64,000 nucleotides of DNA, taken from contig NZ_CP038017.1 of NCBI RefSeq assembly GCF_012222825.1, positions 806,001-870,000 on the forward strand, in the 5' to 3' direction. Source of the stretch: Allofrancisella frigidaquae. Its GTDB lineage: Bacteria; Pseudomonadota; Gammaproteobacteria; Francisellales; Francisellaceae. The first letter of the stretch is position 1. Each line of letters begins with the position of its first letter. Below, one piece after another: positions 1-7,923 of the stretch. The notes beneath the pieces were generated by a model. It saw nothing but the letters and a program-made list of their open reading frames with translations. It did no database searches and was not told where the DNA came from. The translations under genes and the position numbers were made by a program.

Positions 1-707
1 TGTAGGTGTGGCGATAAGTTTGATGTTGCATCTAAACTCATATAATCACGCGCTACTTTATAGTCTTTAATTTTTTCATCTAAAAATCGCTCCAATATAT
101 TGACAGCTGCTTCTTCACCAACTTTCCACTGTTTGATAATTTCTTGCCATGAGTGTTTTGGTTTTAGTAGACCTAAAGAATCTAGACTAACTGCCTTAGC
201 TAATTTTGTAAGCTTTTTAAATTTTGGTTTTCCAAGGTTTGGTCTATTTTCTCTAATTTTAATAAGTTCTTTATAAAATGGTGTATAAACTTTATAGTGT
301 GTGCCATCAGCTTTTTTACATTGCCATGGTTCTATAAGTAAACTGCTATTGAAGCTTTTAACATTTATATTATGTTCTTGGAGAAGTTGTTTAATTTGAG
401 TGTCTCTATCGACACTATATTTGTCATAGCATCTATTCCAATAGAAGTCAGTAATACTATTTTCTTTGACAAGTGTTTTCACAATTTCAAGAGGATTACC
501 TATATAGGTATTAAGTTTGTTATTAAGAGACTCATTTAGCTTTGTTAATGAGTAGTGTAACCATAGTTTACTTGCTCCACCAATAAGACGCTTTTCATCA
601 AAAATATATATAGCTATAGTTTCATCAGCTTGGCTTGCGTGACTAAGAGCTGGGTTATCAGCCAGGCGTAAATCTTGCCTAAACCAGTGGATAGCAATTT
701 TTTTCAT
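1..707 (-). CDS. phrB: Deoxyribodipyrimidine photolyase, partial (C-terminus outside window)
   Basis: Repairs UV-induced pyrimidine dimers with FAD and an antenna pigment. About 235 N-terminal codons are visible; the rest lies beyond position 1. The start MKKIAIHWFRQDLRLADNPA is the classic opening of the photolyase/cryptochrome antenna domain, followed by a Rossmann-like stretch and, at the left edge, the LSPHLH motif that begins the FAD-binding helical domain. The ATG (705-707) overlaps the TGA of the upstream ferrochelatase gene as ATGA, so the two are probably translationally coupled. The FAD site and electron-transfer tryptophans cannot be checked here. A cryptochrome or FeS-type photolyase is less likely given the standard antenna domain. 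Confidence 0.9.
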   Translation of the reverse strand, partial: MKKIAIHWFRQDLRLADNPALSHASQADETIAIYIFDEKRLIGGASKLWLHYSLTKLNESLNNKLNTYIGNPLEIVKTLVKENSITDFYWNRCYDKYSVDRDTQIKQLLQEHNINVKSFNSSLLIEPWQCKKADGTHYKVYTPFYKELIKIRENRPNLGKPKFKKLTKLAKAVSLDSLGLLKPKHSWQEIIKQWKVGEEAAVNILERFLDEKIKDYKVARDYMSLDATSNLSPHL

Positions 708-1693
708 AGTTCTTGGATTAGTATTTTGTGTAACATTTCAACGTGAGCTTGAGAATCGTTTAAGCATGGGATTAGACTAAATTTTTCGCCACCATTTTTT
801 ATAAAATTTTGCTTTTCTGTAATAGCAAGTTCTTCTAGAGTTTCTAAGCAATCAACACTAAATCCAGGCGCTATTAAAACAACCTTTTTATTTTGGTTAG
901 CAAAACCTTCTAACTTTGCTGTAGTGTATGGTTCTAACCATTTTTTAGGCCCAAATCGTGATTGAAAAGATAGCTCAAAATCCATATTTGGATATTCAGT
1001 TTCTAAAGATTCTTTAACTAAACGATAAGTTTTATGACAATGACAATAGTAAGGGTCGCCAGCATCAAAATACTCTTTTGGCAAACCATGAAATGAGAAT
1101 AAAACTGTATCTGGGATATAGCTTAATTTTTGCAAGTGTTGACTAACCTGTTGACTAATAGCTTCAATATAATGTTTATTATCATAATAAGGGTTTATAC
1201 CTTTTATAGTTGGTTGCCATCGAAGTTTGGTTAAAACTTTATATACTTCGTCATAAACTGTAGCCGTAGTAGTAGCAGAGTATTGTGGATATAGTGGGAA
1301 TATTGCTATTTCAGTAGCACCTTGCTCATGTAGAGCTTTAATTTTAGCCTCAATACTAGGATTACCGTATCTCATGGCGTAGTCGACAATGTGGTTTTCA
1401 AGCCTTTGATTTAATTTTTTAGCTAGCTTTTCTGTATATAGTAGTAAAGGTGATTTGTTATGTTCCTTGTTCCAAACTTTGTTATAGTTATGAACATTCT
1501 TTTTGGAGCGAATAGGTAGGACTATAAGGTTTAAAATTAGCTTCCATAAAATAGGATTAGCTTCTATAACTCGTTTATCTGATAAAAATTCTTTAAGATA
1601 TTTTTTTATGGATTTTATATCATAATTATCAGGTGTCCCTAGGTTAACTAAAAGAATAGCTTTTTTATTATATTTCCCATTATATTCTTGCAT
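704..1693 (-). CDS. hemH: Ferrochelatase
   Basis: Inserts Fe2+ into protoporphyrin IX, the last step of protoheme synthesis; soluble or peripheral membrane enzyme. At 329 aa it has the usual bacterial length. Visible landmarks are LLVNLGTPD near the N-terminus, the metal-binding histidine in FSFHGLP (H202), the YYCHCHKT segment (about 216-222), FQSRFGP, and the C-terminal DCLETLEEL signature (281-289) that carries the second metal-site acidic residue. It is first in a two-gene unit with the photolyase and shares a 4-nt ATGA overlap with it. Whether the cysteines near 217-219 hold a 2Fe-2S cluster is not established, since the C-terminal cluster motif typical of animals is absent. Confidence 0.97.
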   Translation of the reverse strand: MQEYNGKYNKKAILLVNLGTPDNYDIKSIKKYLKEFLSDKRVIEANPILWKLILNLIVLPIRSKKNVHNYNKVWNKEHNKSPLLLYTEKLAKKLNQRLENHIVDYAMRYGNPSIEAKIKALHEQGATEIAIFPLYPQYSATTTATVYDEVYKVLTKLRWQPTIKGINPYYDNKHYIEAISQQVSQHLQKLSYIPDTVLFSFHGLPKEYFDAGDPYYCHCHKTYRLVKESLETEYPNMDFELSFQSRFGPKKWLEPYTTAKLEGFANQNKKVVLIAPGFSVDCLETLEELAITEKQNFIKNGGEKFSLIPCLNDSQAHVEMLHKILIQEL

Positions 1694-1762
1694 TTGTTTG
1701 ATTAGGTATGAGTTTGCCTAGAAATTATTTTAACAAAAAATATTTCTCTAAGAGTTAAATTT

Positions 1763-1792
1763 TTTTCATATAAGTAGCAAACAGGTTATAAT
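1763..1792 (+). promoter_or_regulatory. Putative sigma-70 promoter for the 84-aa exported protein
   Basis: A perfect TATAAT lies at 1787-1792, preceded by TTTTCA (1763-1768) at 18-nt spacing. It sits about 38 nt before the ATG of the small exported protein at 1831, whose ribosome site is AAGGAGA. The -35 match is only 4 of 6, so it is a candidate. It faces away from hemH, whose own promoter must lie in the same 137-bp gap. Confidence 0.45.
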
Positions 1793-1830
1793 GGAAAGTA
1801 GGCTAATAAGTCTTTGTAAGGAGATATATT

Positions 1831-2085
1831 ATGAAAAAATTAACTTTAATAACAATAGGAATCCTAAGCTTGGGTATGAGTTATGCCTACATGCGCCCAG
1901 CTGATCCATACAATATGTATGATGGTCCAGAGGTTAAAGAAGAGCGTGCTGAAGGTGCTGCATATGTGCCGCCAGATAGAGAGTTTATAAACTCTAGATA
2001 TGGCGAATATATAGATAACAGAGAGACTGAATTTAGTCCATCAGATGATGCAAACAGACTTTTTTGGTCTTATAGTCAGCCATAA
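1831..2085 (+). CDS. Small exported protein of unknown function
   Basis: An 84-aa protein not recognised as a named family. Residues 1-19 form a clear signal peptide (Lys-Lys, hydrophobic core, cleavage near SYA-YM). The mature part of about 65 residues is acidic, rich in Pro, Tyr, Asp and Glu, with no cysteine and no predicted membrane segment, so it is probably a periplasmic or surface-exposed disordered peptide. The start is well supported by AAGGAG seven bases upstream. It is preceded by a plausible promoter and followed at 52 bp by prmA on the same strand, so it may be cotranscribed, though a functional link is not evident. Confidence 0.75.
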   Translation: MKKLTLITIGILSLGMSYAYMRPADPYNMYDGPEVKEERAEGAAYVPPDREFINSRYGEYIDNRETEFSPSDDANRLFWSYSQP

Positions 2086-2136
2086 TATATTGTATAATAA
2101 CTTTCAATTTAATTAATTTCTAGAATATAGCTTTAA

Positions 2137-2982
2137 ATGCAACAGTGGCACCAATTACAATTTGAGATAAAATCTAATTTTTTTGATCTTGTTGAAGATT
2201 ATCTTTTTAATAATGGGGTTGGATCTATAACTAAGATTGATAAGCCAAATGATATTGTTAACGTTATAGTGTTATATGAAAATCATCATAATATAGCTAT
2301 GATAATAGCTACTCTTGAAAAAGAGTTTGAGAATATCTTAGAAAGTCAGATTGATTATGAGGTTATCAAAGGCCAGCAGTGGGAAGCTGCTTGGTTATAT
2401 GATTATGAACCAATAAAAATTGGTGAAAATATTATAGTGTATCCAAACTGGCGTGAATTGCCTAAAGATAATAAAGCTACGTATATAATAGTTGATCCAA
2501 GTATTGCTTTTGGCTGTGGTAATCATGAAACCACTAAAATGTGTCTTGAGTGGTTAGAAAAGCATGTAACTAAAGATTCCCTTGTTTTAGATTATGGCTG
2601 TGGTACAGGTATACTTACTATTGGAGCAATCAAATTAGGTGCTAGTTATGCTCAAGGTATAGATATAGATCCTAATTCTCTTGAATCTTCACAGAAAAAT
2701 GCTAAAGAAAATGGTATTGTTGATAAGATACATTTTAGTGATAAGCCACCAACACAAGAATTTGATCTGATTGTAGCAAATATTTTTTCAAATGTATTAA
2801 TAAGCTTAGTTGAAAATATAGCTGGTAGTCTAAAGCAATGTGGAAGACTTGCTCTATCTGGAATCATAGAAAATCAAGTTGAAGAAGTCCAGGAAGTATT
2901 TGTTAAGCATGGTATAATTTTTAACTCACCTAAGCAGATGGGACAGTGGTTTTTATTAGATGGTATAAAAAAAGAGCTTTAA
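2137..2982 (+). CDS. prmA: Ribosomal protein L11 methyltransferase
   Basis: SAM-dependent methyltransferase that trimethylates ribosomal protein L11. At 281 aa it is slightly shorter than the E. coli enzyme (293). The N-terminal L11-recognition domain (about 1-95) precedes the catalytic Rossmann domain: DPSIAFGCGNHETTKMCLEW (about 122-141) and SAM motif I VLDYGCGTGILTIGA (about 147-161), followed by a motif resembling DPxA and the family motif IVANIF near residue 211. The start codon has no obvious Shine-Dalgarno sequence. No partner gene is adjacent except the small exported protein upstream. The assignment rests on the FGCGNHxTT signature typical of PrmA rather than other methyltransferases. 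Confidence 0.96.
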   Translation: MQQWHQLQFEIKSNFFDLVEDYLFNNGVGSITKIDKPNDIVNVIVLYENHHNIAMIIATLEKEFENILESQIDYEVIKGQQWEAAWLYDYEPIKIGENIIVYPNWRELPKDNKATYIIVDPSIAFGCGNHETTKMCLEWLEKHVTKDSLVLDYGCGTGILTIGAIKLGASYAQGIDIDPNSLESSQKNAKENGIVDKIHFSDKPPTQEFDLIVANIFSNVLISLVENIAGSLKQCGRLALSGIIENQVEEVQEVFVKHGIIFNSPKQMGQWFLLDGIKKEL

Positions 2983-3050
2983 AATGCTAATATCGAAATA
3001 GAAAATAATGTTGTACTTGCTTCAATGACTGGGTTTTGTGATAGTGTTTT

Positions 3051-3096
3051 TGTCAATTTGTAAAACATTGACATCAACAAAAAAAAGACCTATAAT
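3051..3096 (+). promoter_or_regulatory. Consensus sigma-70 promoter of tRNA-Val, with overlapping inverted repeat
   Basis: TTGACA (3068-3073) and TATAAT (3091-3096) match both consensus hexamers exactly with 17-nt spacing. Transcription would start near 3102-3104, a few bases before the mature tRNA 5' end at 3109. The -35 hexamer also lies in the right arm of a perfect 7-bp inverted repeat, TGTCAAT (3051-3057) and ATTGACA (3067-3073). This may be chance or an operator; only the promoter is well supported. There is no GC-rich discriminator typical of stringent control. Confidence 0.85.
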
Positions 3097-3108
3097 TATG
3101 CTCGATTT

Positions 3109-3185
3109 ACTCGCATAGCTCAGTTGGTTAGAGTACTACCTTGACATGGTAGGGGTCACTGGTTCGAATCCAGTTGCGAGTACCA
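3109..3185 (+). tRNA. tRNA-Val (anticodon GAC)
   Basis: Full cloverleaf by inspection. The acceptor stem ACTCGCA pairs with TGCGAGT, discriminator A is at 3182 and CCA is encoded at 3183-3185. The D-arm contains AGCTCAGTTGGTTAGAG. The anticodon stem CTACC/GGTAG encloses loop TTGACAT, giving anticodon GAC (Val, reads GUC/GUU). The T-arm has CTGG-TTCGAAT-CCAG. It has a consensus promoter just upstream and a terminator hairpin at its 3' end, so it is a single-gene transcript. Confidence 0.97.
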
Positions 3186-3203
3186 CAGACAGTGGTTTTT
3201 TTT
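3182..3203 (+). terminator. Intrinsic terminator of tRNA-Val
   Basis: ACCAC (3182-3186), loop AGACA and GTGGT (3192-3196) form a 5-bp hairpin followed by a run of T to 3203. The left arm uses the discriminator and CCA bases, so the hairpin can form only before 3' processing. The stem is short but the T-tract is strong. Confidence 0.6.
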
Positions 3204-3241
3204 CATAAATTGCCTACAGTGAATTTTCTTTTATTTCTAGT

Positions 3242-3859
3242 TTATTTTCTGAGCAATTGTTTTGTCCTTACACTTATTACGCCGCAAAGCATTGCATAAA
3301 AGGCATTAATTAATACTGGTACTATATAACCAAATATTATAAAAAATATAGCATCAATATGAAGAACCACTTCCGATGAAGAGACTTGTAGATATGATTG
3401 AGCCCAAGCTATAAATTCTTCACTAAAAAATAAAGTAGGAGCTACTTGGATTTTAGTTGTAAAAACTATGTTGCATAAAGCTCCTACAAAGATTCCTGGA
3501 TCAGTTATCAGATTAGTATAATCAAGGTTGCTTATTTTAAATAACTTATAGTATACAATTTGTAAATGGTTGTATTCGCATAATATGAATACTGCAAAAA
3601 AAACTACTATATAAATCCTGAAATTTACAGGTGGTAGTTTATTTATTAGATAAAGTTTGATAGCTAGTAAAACCATGATTGTAGCTATGAAAGCACTAGT
3701 AAAGAATATTGCATTTATGTAAGAGCATAACACTAGCATAAATGAACAAAAAATCATCCAATTGAAAAGTTTCCATATCTTAGGTTTTAGATAATTTTCA
3801 GTATTAATATCTAATAAATCTCTATCTTTAGTCATTGTAATTAAATGTTTTATTAACAA
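3242..3859 (-). CDS. Multi-pass inner-membrane protein of unknown function
   Basis: 205 aa, or 197 if translation begins at the second Met (MTKDRD, start near 3835), which gives a more usual hydrophilic N-terminus. Neither start has a good ribosome site. After a polar N-terminus come at least four hydrophobic segments: about 32-53, 55-72, 80-96 and 170-192. A soluble-looking loop of about 70 residues lies between the third and fourth. The C-terminus is basic (RTKQLLRK), suggesting a cytoplasmic end. No family motif was recognised. It is divergent from the exported chorismate mutase gene, with about 70 bp between them. Confidence 0.7.
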   Translation of the reverse strand: MLIKHLITMTKDRDLLDINTENYLKPKIWKLFNWMIFCSFMLVLCSYINAIFFTSAFIATIMVLLAIKLYLINKLPPVNFRIYIVVFFAVFILCEYNHLQIVYYKLFKISNLDYTNLITDPGIFVGALCNIVFTTKIQVAPTLFFSEEFIAWAQSYLQVSSSEVVLHIDAIFFIIFGYIVPVLINAFYAMLCGVISVRTKQLLRK

Positions 3860-3932
3860 ATTAGCAATTATGGGCTTTTAAAAATCCTTTTAAAAGATTA
3901 TAGTATACAAAATATCAAAAATAATTAAAACT

Positions 3933-4274
3933 ATGAAAAAAACTATAACTATACTAATAGTAGGGATAATTTGTTGGGGCAGTGTATCTGCTATGGGAAA
4001 GCATAACACACCTTCGTTAGATCAATATAGAACAAAGATTACCAATATTGATCAAGAAATTATTAGGCTAATAGCCCAAAGAGAACAAATAGTAAAACAA
4101 GTAGGTAAATATAAGAAAAAACATAACTTAGCTGTATATGACCCAGACAGAGAAGCAAAGCTTAAAAAAACTCATGAAGCTATAGCTATGCAGTATGATG
4201 TTTCGCCTGAGCTTGTAAATAATGTCTTTGATGTGATAATCTCAAACTCCAGAGATTTAGAGAAAAAAGTTTAA
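3933..4274 (+). CDS. Exported chorismate mutase (AroQ class, periplasmic)
   Basis: Converts chorismate to prephenate, but the protein carries an N-terminal signal peptide (residues 1-20, ending SVSA), so it should act in the periplasm, as in the exported AroQ forms of some pathogens. The AroQ helical domain spans about 28-113. The E. coli P-protein active-site residues align as R33, R50, K61, D70, R73, E74 and S106. The position equal to E. coli Gln88 is E110 here. That Glu is known in yeast chorismate mutase, where it shifts the pH optimum to acid. No prephenate dehydratase or dehydrogenase domain is attached. The start lacks a strong ribosome site. It is followed at 29 bp by glutathione peroxidase on the same strand. 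Confidence 0.9.
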   Translation: MKKTITILIVGIICWGSVSAMGKHNTPSLDQYRTKITNIDQEIIRLIAQREQIVKQVGKYKKKHNLAVYDPDREAKLKKTHEAIAMQYDVSPELVNNVFDVIISNSRDLEKKV

Positions 4275-4303
4275 AAGTATATAATAAAAAAAAGGAAAAT
4301 ATA

Positions 4304-4777
4304 ATGAACAGCATTTATGATTTTAAATTAACAGCAAACGACGGTTCAGACTTTTACCTACCTAAGGATAAAGTTTTATTGGTGGTGAATGTAGCTAGTA
4401 AATGTGGCTTTACGAAGCAATATAAAGGTTTACAGTATTTGTATGAAAAATACCCTGATTTAGAGGTTATAGCCTTTCCTTGTAATTCATTCGGTGGTCA
4501 AGAACCAGGAACTGATGTTGAGATTAAAGATTTTTGTGAGACTAACTATAATGTAACGTTTCCAATTATGAAAAAAACAAACGTTAATGGTAAAGACGCA
4601 GAACCATTGTTTGTGTATTTAAAAGAACATGCTAAAGGTGTGCTTGGTACAGAAAGAATAAAATGGAACTTTACAAAATTTCTTATAAGTAAAGATGGTG
4701 AAACTATAGAGAGATTTGCACCTAAGGATATGCCGGAAGATCTTATCCCAGATATCGAAAATTTTATAAAAGACTGA
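4304..4777 (+). CDS. Glutathione peroxidase family thiol peroxidase
   Basis: Reduces H2O2 and organic hydroperoxides with thiols from glutathione or thioredoxin; cytoplasmic, since no signal peptide is present. At 157 aa it has the length of the bacterial BtuE/GPX group. The peroxidatic cysteine is C34 in NVASKCGFT, and the catalytic Gln and Trp are seen in FPCNSFGGQEPG (about 58-69) and KWNFTKFL. C78 in IKDFCETNY fits the resolving cysteine of thioredoxin-dependent members. A clear AAGGA site sits before the ATG. It probably shares a transcript with the chorismate mutase gene, 29 bp upstream. Confidence 0.94.
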   Translation: MNSIYDFKLTANDGSDFYLPKDKVLLVVNVASKCGFTKQYKGLQYLYEKYPDLEVIAFPCNSFGGQEPGTDVEIKDFCETNYNVTFPIMKKTNVNGKDAEPLFVYLKEHAKGVLGTERIKWNFTKFLISKDGETIERFAPKDMPEDLIPDIENFIKD

Positions 4778-4937
4778 TTTTTTATTCATCACTAAATTCC
4801 TTTAGAAATTATATAAATAGTAATTTATTGCAATCTTGATCATATTGCTCATAGGTATATACCAATTTATTCCTACAAATACACCATTATTTACTCTATT
4901 ATATTCAATAAAGCTCTAAATTAAACTCGCCAAAGCT

Positions 4938-6410
4938 ATGTGTTTTCTTACTCAAAAGCAAAATCGTAATATAGAAGAATATGCTATTGCTAAGGGTATA
5001 AACCTTATAGAATACGCTTCTGATGAAATAGTCAAGCATATAATGGCAAAATTCTCACAAGATACAAAAATACTTTTTATAGTCGGCGCTGGTAACAATG
5101 GTAGTGATGCTATCGCTGCAGCTATCAAACTTTATAACAAAAATTATAATGTTAATGTCTATAGAGTCTTCCAAAAAGCCCACCCAGAAAATCAAAACTA
5201 TTACCTTGAATTTTTTAAACTTAAATCTCCATTGGTAAACATGCCTAATATTAGTAATTATGATGTAGTTGTAGATGGTATATTTGGTATAGGGCTTGAT
5301 AGGGATTTACAAAGTGATATTTCAGAAATCGTTAAAGCTATAAATAGCAAATCTAAATATACATTAGCTATAGATGTTCCTAGTGGATTAGGTGCTTTTA
5401 ATGCTAAAGTATATAAAGAGGCAATTTTAGCAGATGAAACTATTACGTTTTTAGCAGATAAACAAGGCTTGCATACTGCAGAGGGTTTAGATTATGCAGG
5501 TAAGGTCACAGTTGCAAAGCTAATAGATAGTTCGTTTATAAAGTTAATACCAACACCTTACCAAGTTTATAAAAATAAAATTCAAGATATAAATCTAGAT
5601 ATTATCTTAAGAAAGAAGAAAAACACTAATAAAGGTAGCTATGGTAGCCTAGCAATAGTTGGTGGTAATATAGGCATGAATGGAGCATTACAGCTAGCTG
5701 GAATTAGTGCTTTATATAGTGGTTGTGGTAAAGTCACATTAACACCATTAGATATTGACTTTAGCCCTGATATTACTACACCTGAGCTTATGACCAAAGA
5801 TTTAGAAAGTACTATTAAAAAAATAGTAACTTATACTAGTTTAGCTTTGGGTATAGGGTTTGACACAACTAAATATTCTCAAGAAATTCTAGAGAAAATC
5901 ATAGATAACCTAATCCAACCAGCTATATTTGATGCTGATGCATTAAATATAATTGCTAAAAATCCACAAATTAGAGAAAAATTTATAAAACTAAAAAATA
6001 AGATAATAACACCACACCCAGCAGAGGCAGCTAGATTACTGGATTGTAGTACCCAGAATATTCAAGATGACAGATTTGAAGCAGTTAGAAAGCTAGCACA
6101 AAAGTATAATTCAACTGTAGTACTAAAAGGAGCTGGTAGTTTAATCTGCCAGGAAAATATTATTTATATAAATTCCACTGGTAATCAAGGAATGGCAGTA
6201 GCAGGGCAAGGCGACGTTTTATCTGGGATTATAGGGGCATTTTTAGCTCAAGGTTTAGACACTTTATCAGCAAGTAGGTTGGCTGTATATGTCCATGGCT
6301 TAGCAGGTGATAACTTGGCTAAAAAATTTGGTGGTTATATAGGCGTCTTGCCTAGTAGGGTAGCTAGGGAAGTTTGTAAGGTTTTGAATAAGCAGATAGA
6401 GAGGCCTTAA
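4938..6410 (+). CDS. nnrD: Bifunctional NAD(P)HX epimerase / ADP-dependent NAD(P)HX dehydratase
   Basis: Repairs hydrated NADH and NADPH: the N-terminal YjeF_N half epimerises NAD(P)HX and the C-terminal ribokinase-like half dehydrates it using ADP. At 490 aa it has the standard fused length. The epimerase half shows VGAGNNGSDAIAAA (about 48-61) and DGIFGIGL. The dehydratase half shows GSYGSLAIVGGNIGMNGA (about 234-251), TPHPAEAARLL, KGAGSLI and the phosphate-binding GNQGMAVAGQGDVLSGIIG (about 416-434). The start at 4938 lacks a good ribosome site, and no closer alternative keeps the epimerase domain whole. It stands alone, with no coupled gene on either side. Confidence 0.95.
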   Translation: MCFLTQKQNRNIEEYAIAKGINLIEYASDEIVKHIMAKFSQDTKILFIVGAGNNGSDAIAAAIKLYNKNYNVNVYRVFQKAHPENQNYYLEFFKLKSPLVNMPNISNYDVVVDGIFGIGLDRDLQSDISEIVKAINSKSKYTLAIDVPSGLGAFNAKVYKEAILADETITFLADKQGLHTAEGLDYAGKVTVAKLIDSSFIKLIPTPYQVYKNKIQDINLDIILRKKKNTNKGSYGSLAIVGGNIGMNGALQLAGISALYSGCGKVTLTPLDIDFSPDITTPELMTKDLESTIKKIVTYTSLALGIGFDTTKYSQEILEKIIDNLIQPAIFDADALNIIAKNPQIREKFIKLKNKIITPHPAEAARLLDCSTQNIQDDRFEAVRKLAQKYNSTVVLKGAGSLICQENIIYINSTGNQGMAVAGQGDVLSGIIGAFLAQGLDTLSASRLAVYVHGLAGDNLAKKFGGYIGVLPSRVAREVCKVLNKQIERP

Positions 6411-6497
6411 AAAAATGTAAAAATTAAAGACTTTATAACCCATTCTATGTAAAATAAATTTACTGTCAATTTTTTCAATACGGTCAAAATATCTTTT

Positions 6498-7247
6498 ATG
6501 TTTAAAAATAAACCAAATGAATTAGATGAACTAAATGGAATTATTAAAGAATTTATTACATATATTTATAAATTTCCAAATGATTTTTCCAAGATCTTGA
6601 TTAGAACTGCAGAAAATGCAATTAGAGAGCATGAAGGTTATGGTGTGTATAAGACATTTTTCAATACCATAGGAGATAATAACAGTAAAATTAGACAAGC
6701 ATTATTAGATCATAATAAAAAAATGAATACATTCCCTCCATTAAAGCCTTTAGCTAATCCAAATAATATAAATATTGATAACCTGCCAAATGAGGCACCA
6801 CGAAAAGATTTATTTAACGAGTGTATCTCCACAACTGTATTTATTGGTTCTATAGGGAATTTTAACGTTGGAGGTATGCTTTACGATACATCGTCGTTTA
6901 ATACTAAGTTTTATGCTGAATTACTGACAAATACTATTATTCCTAATATTTATAAGTCAGTAATCTCTCAAAAGGCAAGCAAAATTCATAATATTCTTTT
7001 AAACTACCTTCCTAGTGATGGGATTATTGAAATAGATGAAGAAATTTCTCCTAGCAATAAAAAACCTAGTGTCTCCCTAAGTGGTATGGACGAACATAAA
7101 GCCCGTATGGAAAAAATTTTAAAGGGGCTTATAACTAAGCTTGATAACCAGATTCAAAACAATCCTCCTCCAAAAGGTAAAAGCGCTGCTGATGAGCTTG
7201 CTGAACTTGAAAAATTTTATAAAAATAATATATTAAAAGATCTCTGA
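6498..7247 (+). CDS. Protein of unknown function (249 aa)
   Basis: Not recognised. There is no signal peptide and no clear membrane segment. Composition is polar and Asn/Lys-rich, with a Pro-rich patch near residues 82-105 and a short hydrophobic Gly-containing stretch (TTVFIGSIGNFNVGGMLY, about 117-134). The C-terminal third looks helical with heptad-like spacing and a PPPKGK linker. The start at 6498 has no strong ribosome site. It stands alone between the NnrD gene and a convergent gene. Size, composition and lack of family suggest a lineage-specific protein, possibly secreted by a non-Sec route, but nothing in the sequence proves this. Confidence 0.6.
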   Translation: MFKNKPNELDELNGIIKEFITYIYKFPNDFSKILIRTAENAIREHEGYGVYKTFFNTIGDNNSKIRQALLDHNKKMNTFPPLKPLANPNNINIDNLPNEAPRKDLFNECISTTVFIGSIGNFNVGGMLYDTSSFNTKFYAELLTNTIIPNIYKSVISQKASKIHNILLNYLPSDGIIEIDEEISPSNKKPSVSLSGMDEHKARMEKILKGLITKLDNQIQNNPPPKGKSAADELAELEKFYKNNILKDL

Positions 7248-7330
7248 TTAACTTTATGAAATTACTAATAATGGATTGCTATAATAGTTGTTAAACGGAA
7301 ATAGCAGAAAGGTCTAGCAGTATCCTAACT

Positions 7331-7762
7331 CTAGCCTTGCTCTTCTATTGAACTAGTACTTTCATTTTTTAAAGGTTTCTTACTCTTTTTAACTTTAGTA
7401 AAAGGCTTTTCAGAAAACTTCATAGCTGGTTTAGTTATAAGTTGACCATTTTGATTTTCACCATACCATTTTTTATCTTCTTTGATATCAGTTTTAAATT
7501 CTTTTAAAAGCAGTAAGTATTTTTTCCAGCATTCTGCTTTTTCAGAAGGAGTCCTGCCATCATCTACAGTGATTTTTTGCCATGTTTTTGCATTATCTTT
7601 AGAAACTTGGTAAGTGATCAAACAGTAGTTACTAGGTTGAGTTATTGCAACTTCTTGTTTGGAAGATTCTTCTACTTTAACTGCCTTTATAAAATGGTAT
7701 ATAAGGAAGGATGTAATTATTATGATAGTTAAAACTATAGTTATGACTAATTTTTTTTTCAT
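7331..7762 (-). CDS. Single-pass membrane-anchored protein of unknown function
   Basis: About 143 aa from the preferred start at 7762 (MKKKLVITIVL), which has a purine-rich AGCGGAAA upstream. An in-frame ATG 33 bases earlier adds an unlikely N-terminus. Residues about 5-24 form one membrane helix, with a basic cytoplasmic start and the rest periplasmic. The soluble part has two cysteines that could pair (NYCLITYQVS and AECWKKYLL) and a Lys/Pro-rich tail. No family was recognised. It is convergent with the gene at 6498 and divergent from alaS. Confidence 0.65.
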   Translation of the reverse strand: MKKKLVITIVLTIIIITSFLIYHFIKAVKVEESSKQEVAITQPSNYCLITYQVSKDNAKTWQKITVDDGRTPSEKAECWKKYLLLLKEFKTDIKEDKKWYGENQNGQLITKPAMKFSEKPFTKVKKSKKPLKNESTSSIEEQG

Positions 7763-7923
7763 TTTCCGCTCTATAATAATTATATTTGTTAGCAATTATA
7801 TACTAATTAAGTATAAATACGATTAGTAGAGTTTATTTTAGTAGATAAAATAGTTTATAATGTTAAGTATTTTGAATAAAGAAGCGATAGCTATTTTATT
7901 GTTTATTAAAGGTAAGTATTTGT

